A stretch of 64,000 bases of DNA, taken from NCBI GenBank assembly GCA_034509495.1, contig CM067507.1, positions 18,970,602 through 19,034,601 of the forward strand, given 5' to 3'. Under the pieces are notes generated by a model. It did no database searches. It worked only from the letters and a program-made list of their open reading frames with translations, and was not told the origin of the DNA. Made by a program: the position numbers and the translations under genes. Numbering within the stretch: the first letter of the stretch is position 1; each line of letters starts with the position of its first letter. Below, piece after piece: positions 60,815-64,000 of the stretch. This stretch comes from Acestrorhynchus altus. Taxonomy: Eukaryota > Chordata > Actinopteri > Characiformes > Acestrorhynchidae.

Positions 60815-61043
60815 ACCACACACACCGACTCGGTCCGGTCCGCGTCCCTGTGCGCGCGCTCGAGACCAGTAACACGCGACAAGTAAGGCGTCACTGTGGG
60901 ATCAGCGCGCGCCGCCGCTCCCGACCTTCTCCATCGCCTCGAGCCGTGAAGACAGCTCGTCCGTGCTGGAGCGCGCGCACACACACTGAAGACCGGCTGC
61001 ACAAGCACTCACTCACACACACACACACAGAGCACAGAGTGAG

Positions 61044-61071
61044 ATTTATACAGGACGATCTTCACCACGTG
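61044..61071 (-). promoter_or_regulatory. tgfb2: Candidate tgfb2 core promoter: E-box and TATA box
   Basis: Reading the minus strand, CACGTG (61071-61066) is followed after exactly 15 nt by TATAAAT (61050-61044). The human and chicken TGFB2 promoters are described with a USF-binding E-box at about -50 to -45 and a TATA box near -30, which is the same spacing. This predicts transcription starting near 61015-61022 and a 5' UTR of about 730 nt. I do not see a perfect CRE/ATF site just upstream; only a TGACCACA-like half site lies there. Confidence 0.75.
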
Positions 61072-61155
61072 CTCTCGCGTTTTTCAGCCTGAGCTTGTGG
61101 TCATCCAGAGCGGAGCACTGCTGCTGTCACACAGCGGCTCAGTGTAAATACTGCC

Positions 61156-61186
<31 letters not shown>

Positions 61187-61349
61187 ACGCACACACACAC
61201 ACTCCTCATCACAGCCACGGGGTCCTAACGCCGACGCTTTCGTGGTTTAGTTTTGCGCCAAAAATGGACCTTTCAAACCTTTGAGGAAGTTTGTGGGATG
61301 TTTTTGCCATACTTTTATTCACTAAAAATATATAGCTATATATATATTT
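61072..61349. other. Upstream flank of the tgfb2 promoter
   Basis: GC drops away from the promoter. A broken CA tract lies at 61156-61202. No other motif can be assigned firmly. Confidence 0.6.
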
Positions 61350-61830
61350 TTTTAGCTTTATATTCTATAAAGTATTTATAGAAGACAGTCACACAAGCCA
61401 AATAGGGTTCTTTTAAAAGTGGAGCTCAAACGTTATTAGCTGAAAAACTTTCTCAGAAGCCATATATGCTGTCCTCCCATTGTGTCCTCTCAGTGCAGTG
61501 TGTTGTTAGCAAGCTGAAGAGTTTGAAAAATAGCTTTGCGTACTTAAACACAATTTGAGATTTCTGAGATTTCCCTCCATTGTTTGTACATGTAATGTAA
61601 ATGGAGATGTAAGTAGTAACAGAATATACCTACAATTTGCATCTCAATAATTGATCATCCAGTCTTTTTGAGCTTAATATTTGGATTATCTACTTGTAAT
61701 TAGATAGACAAGGATATTCATAATAATACATAATAGTCCAAAAATTAAAAACAACTTGTTGTCTGTGTATGAATCAGCATTATCCCTTCTAATATTGAGC
61801 TCAGATGCATCTTGTTTCCATCTATTAACA
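61350..61830 (+). repeat. Unclassified dispersed repeat, copy B
   Basis: It shares ordered blocks with the intron 3 repeat: agacagtcacacaagcca, attgatcatccagtcttttt and tcagcattatcccttct. It starts about 280 bp upstream of the tgfb2 core promoter and runs into a 5'-truncated Tc1 relic. Confidence 0.55.
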
Positions 61831-61844
61831 TTTAGACGTTTTTA

Positions 61845-63106
61845 CAGCTTGATTGGACACCTGTGTTAAATTCAGTTAATTGGACATGATTTGGAAAGGA
61901 ACACACTTGTTTATACATGGTCCCATAGACAGTGCATGTCACAGTACAATCCAAGCCTATCTAAGGAGCTGTCTGTACACCTCAGAGACAGGATTGTTTC
62001 GAGACATAGGTCTGGGGATGGGTACAGAACAATTTGTGCTGCATTGAAGGTTCCAATGAACACAGTGGACTCCATCATCCATAAATGGAAGAAATTTGAA
62101 ACCACCAGGACTCTTCCTAGAGCTGGCCAACCAGCCAAACTGAGTGATCATGGTAGAAGGTCTGGGAGGTGACCAAGAATTCAATGGTCTCTATGACGGA
62201 ACTTCAACATTGCTCTGTGGAGAGTGGAGAACCTTACAGAGGGCAACCATTCCTGCAGCGCTCCACCAATCAGGGACATATAGTAGAGTGGCCAGACAGA
62301 AGCCACTTCTCAGTAAAAGGCACATCTGGAGTTTGCCAAAGGGCACCTAAAAAATTATCAGACCTTGAAAAACAAAAGGATTGTTGCCTGAATGCCAAAC
62401 ATCATATCTGGAGGAAACCAGCACTGCTCATCACCTAGCCAACACCATTCCTACAGTAAAGCATGGTGGCAGTAGCATTGTGTTATGGAGATATTTCTGC
62501 AGCAGGAACTGGAAGACTAGTCAGGGTTGAGGGAAAGATGACTGCAACGATGTACAGAGAAAACCTTAATGATAAACCTTCATCCCAGTCTGAGGTCCAG
62601 ACCACTCTGGAGCAGGTTATCTTCCAACAGAACAATGACCCTAAACACACAGCCAAAATAATAAAGGAGTGGCTTCAGGACAACTCTGTGAATGTCCTTG
62701 AGTGGCTGAGCCAGAGCCCAGACTTGAAACCGATCAAACATCTCTGGAGATATCTAAAAATGGCTGTGCACCAACGCTCGCCAACCAATTTGATGGAGCT
62801 TGAGAGATTCTGCAAAGAATGGGAGAAACTTCCCAAAAACAGGTGTATCCAGCTTGTAGCCTCAAAAACAAACTTGAGGCTGTAATTGCTGCTTTAACAA
62901 AGTATTGAGCAAAGGCTATGAATAATTGTTATATTTTTGTGTTTTAACATTTTATAAATTTGCAAAGATTTCAAACATTTCTCACTATGTCATTGTGGGC
63001 TACTGTGTGTAGAATTTTGAGGGGAAATGTTTATTTAATAAATTTTGAAATAAGCCTGTTACATAAACTGTACAAAAAGTGAAGCACTGTGAATATGGAT
63101 GCACTG
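61845..63106 (+). mobile_element. Tc1/mariner element, 5' truncated, broken transposase
   Basis: Three plus-strand frames carry the transposase in order. 61891-62172 has the helix-turn-helix region (RDRIVSRHRSGDGYRTICAA). 62169-62438 has MTKNSMVSMTELQHCSVESG and lacks the first catalytic Asp region. 62463-62885 contains QQNNDPKHTAK with the second Asp, and SPDLKPIKHLW where the third acidic residue (normally NPIE) is Lys. The right end (ggatgcactg at 63097-63106) is intact; the left end is missing. It cannot encode active transposase. Confidence 0.85.
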
Positions 63107-64000
63107 TATATATCCTGACTTACATTTGAAAGAGGTTTTGAAGCTCAACCCTGTTATTTTTATTTAAATTTATTTTTTATCCTCAACCATTTTTCAATGG
63201 TTAGAAATTCAGTTTGTTGCATACATGACTCTGCCTTAATTGATGATAATGTACAGAGGATTTCTCCCTTCAATGACCCTTCAAATATTAATGCTTGTTG
63301 GTTACCACAGCATTATAGAAAGCAGAGGAGCCTTGATCTTGCTGCTTTCTATCCTGCTCACTCCTCATTAACCCAAACTCCACATGCTCCTTCTTGACTC
63401 TCTAAAGAGCACTTTTTTTTGCTCTTTATGTAGTCATTTGACTTTGACCCCTCCCCTCATCTAGCAGCGCACAACCTACCAATGGATCAACTATGATAGG
63501 CAGACAGAATTCTCCTGATCACAGTTCACTGGTGTGAACCAGACGTAGCCTCTAAATCAGTACCCACTTGGACAGATGTGGAGCAGAATGAGGCCTGTGA
63601 TCGTGCATATGTGTATGTACGTGTGGGGGTGGGTGTTTTAAACATGGTGTCAGGAAAGCACAGCACTAAGTGCACTGACTCGGGCACCTGCTCATTCTCA
63701 AAGGAACCCACCATGACCCACACAGGTAGACATCTTCAATTTAGACAGACTCCTGCTCAGGCTGGGGAGATGAGCTGGAGAGAGAAAGCATGCAGAAAGT
63801 CACCGAGGACACATTCTAAAGCTGAGTGTCAATAAGGCCAGAAGGAGGTTGGCATTCCTCAGTGAAAAGGAGCAGTGTTGCAGTGACAGATGGCTGCTTT
63901 ACATGGGGAGACAGGTCGGCTGAGACCGAGCACCGTTGCCCTTTCCGGGCGATAAGGCACTGGGCAAATATTTCCATTCAGTGTGTTAACACAGCCGGAC
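63107..64000. other. Far-upstream flank, no gene recognised
   Basis: Ordinary mixed sequence after the Tc1 relic; the frames at 63197-63397 and 63578-63835 show no known domain. Confidence 0.55.

Larger units (their letters stand above)
60288..61018 (-). other. tgfb2: Predicted tgfb2 5' UTR
   Basis: This segment lies between the TATA-predicted start and the ATG. It is GC-rich with frequent CGCG. It contains a compound microsatellite (60734-60812, read as GT then GA in the transcript) and several upstream ATGs, for example at 60453, 60617, 60630, 60669, 60700 and 60727 on the minus strand. Its start point is inferred, and an unrecognised 5' UTR intron cannot be excluded. Confidence 0.6.
59640..61150. 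promoter_or_regulatory. CpG island spanning tgfb2 exon 1 and promoter
   Basis: Base composition changes abruptly from AT-rich flanks to a block with many CG dinucleotides and runs such as gcgcgcgcgc (for example 59862-59873, 60450-60475, 60900-60975). It covers the donor side of intron 1, exon 1, the leader and the TATA/E-box. This is the only such island in the window, supporting a single promoter. Confidence 0.8.

Noticed and set aside
1..64000. CRISPR arrays, operons, rRNA genes or phage-type systems
   Set aside because: The regularly repeated sequences are microsatellites and eukaryotic transposons, and the gene structure is that of a vertebrate with GT-AG introns.

Overview
The window is vertebrate nuclear DNA, almost certainly from a teleost fish. 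The signs are one intron-rich gene spread over about 27 kb, dense CA, GA and AT microsatellites, many decayed Tc1/mariner transposons, Rex1/CR1-type LINE fragments and tRNA-derived SINEs. The repeat mix suggests an otophysan such as a catfish, characin or relative, but that placement is only an impression. Nothing prokaryotic is present: no operons, CRISPR arrays or phage genes.

One protein-coding gene can be fully reconstructed: tgfb2 (transforming growth factor beta-2), on the minus strand. Seven coding exons from 60287 down to 33729 join in frame through GT-AG introns. They encode 410 residues: signal peptide, latency-associated propeptide, an RQKR furin site at 295-298 and a 112-residue mature ligand with all nine cysteines. 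A CpG-rich promoter lies at about 59.6-61.2 kb, with an E-box 15 bp upstream of a TATA box. A probable polyadenylation signal lies at 31559-31564, giving a 3' UTR of about 2.2 kb.

Layout: 1-31.5 kb is downstream flank with no recognisable gene. It holds LINE, SINE and Tc1 relics, microsatellites and a few unique-looking segments. 31.5-33.7 kb is the tgfb2 3' UTR. 33.7-40.3 kb holds exons 7 to 2. 40.3-59.9 kb is the 19.6-kb intron 1, rich in polypurine and CA tracts and containing two Tc1 relics. 59.9-61.1 kb is exon 1, 5' UTR and promoter. 61.1-64 kb is upstream flank with an unclassified dispersed repeat and another Tc1 relic.

I found no convincing new multi-gene system. The observations most worth a second look are: complementary (AC)n and (GU)n tracts in the tgfb2 3' UTR; non-conservative changes in a normally almost invariant mature ligand; a Tc1 element with perfect ends and an in-frame internal deletion that keeps a 94-codon ORF; a nested LINE-in-Tc1 structure; a dispersed repeat shared between intron 3 and the upstream flank; and a three-copy ATTAATCT-containing tandem array at 20.4 kb.
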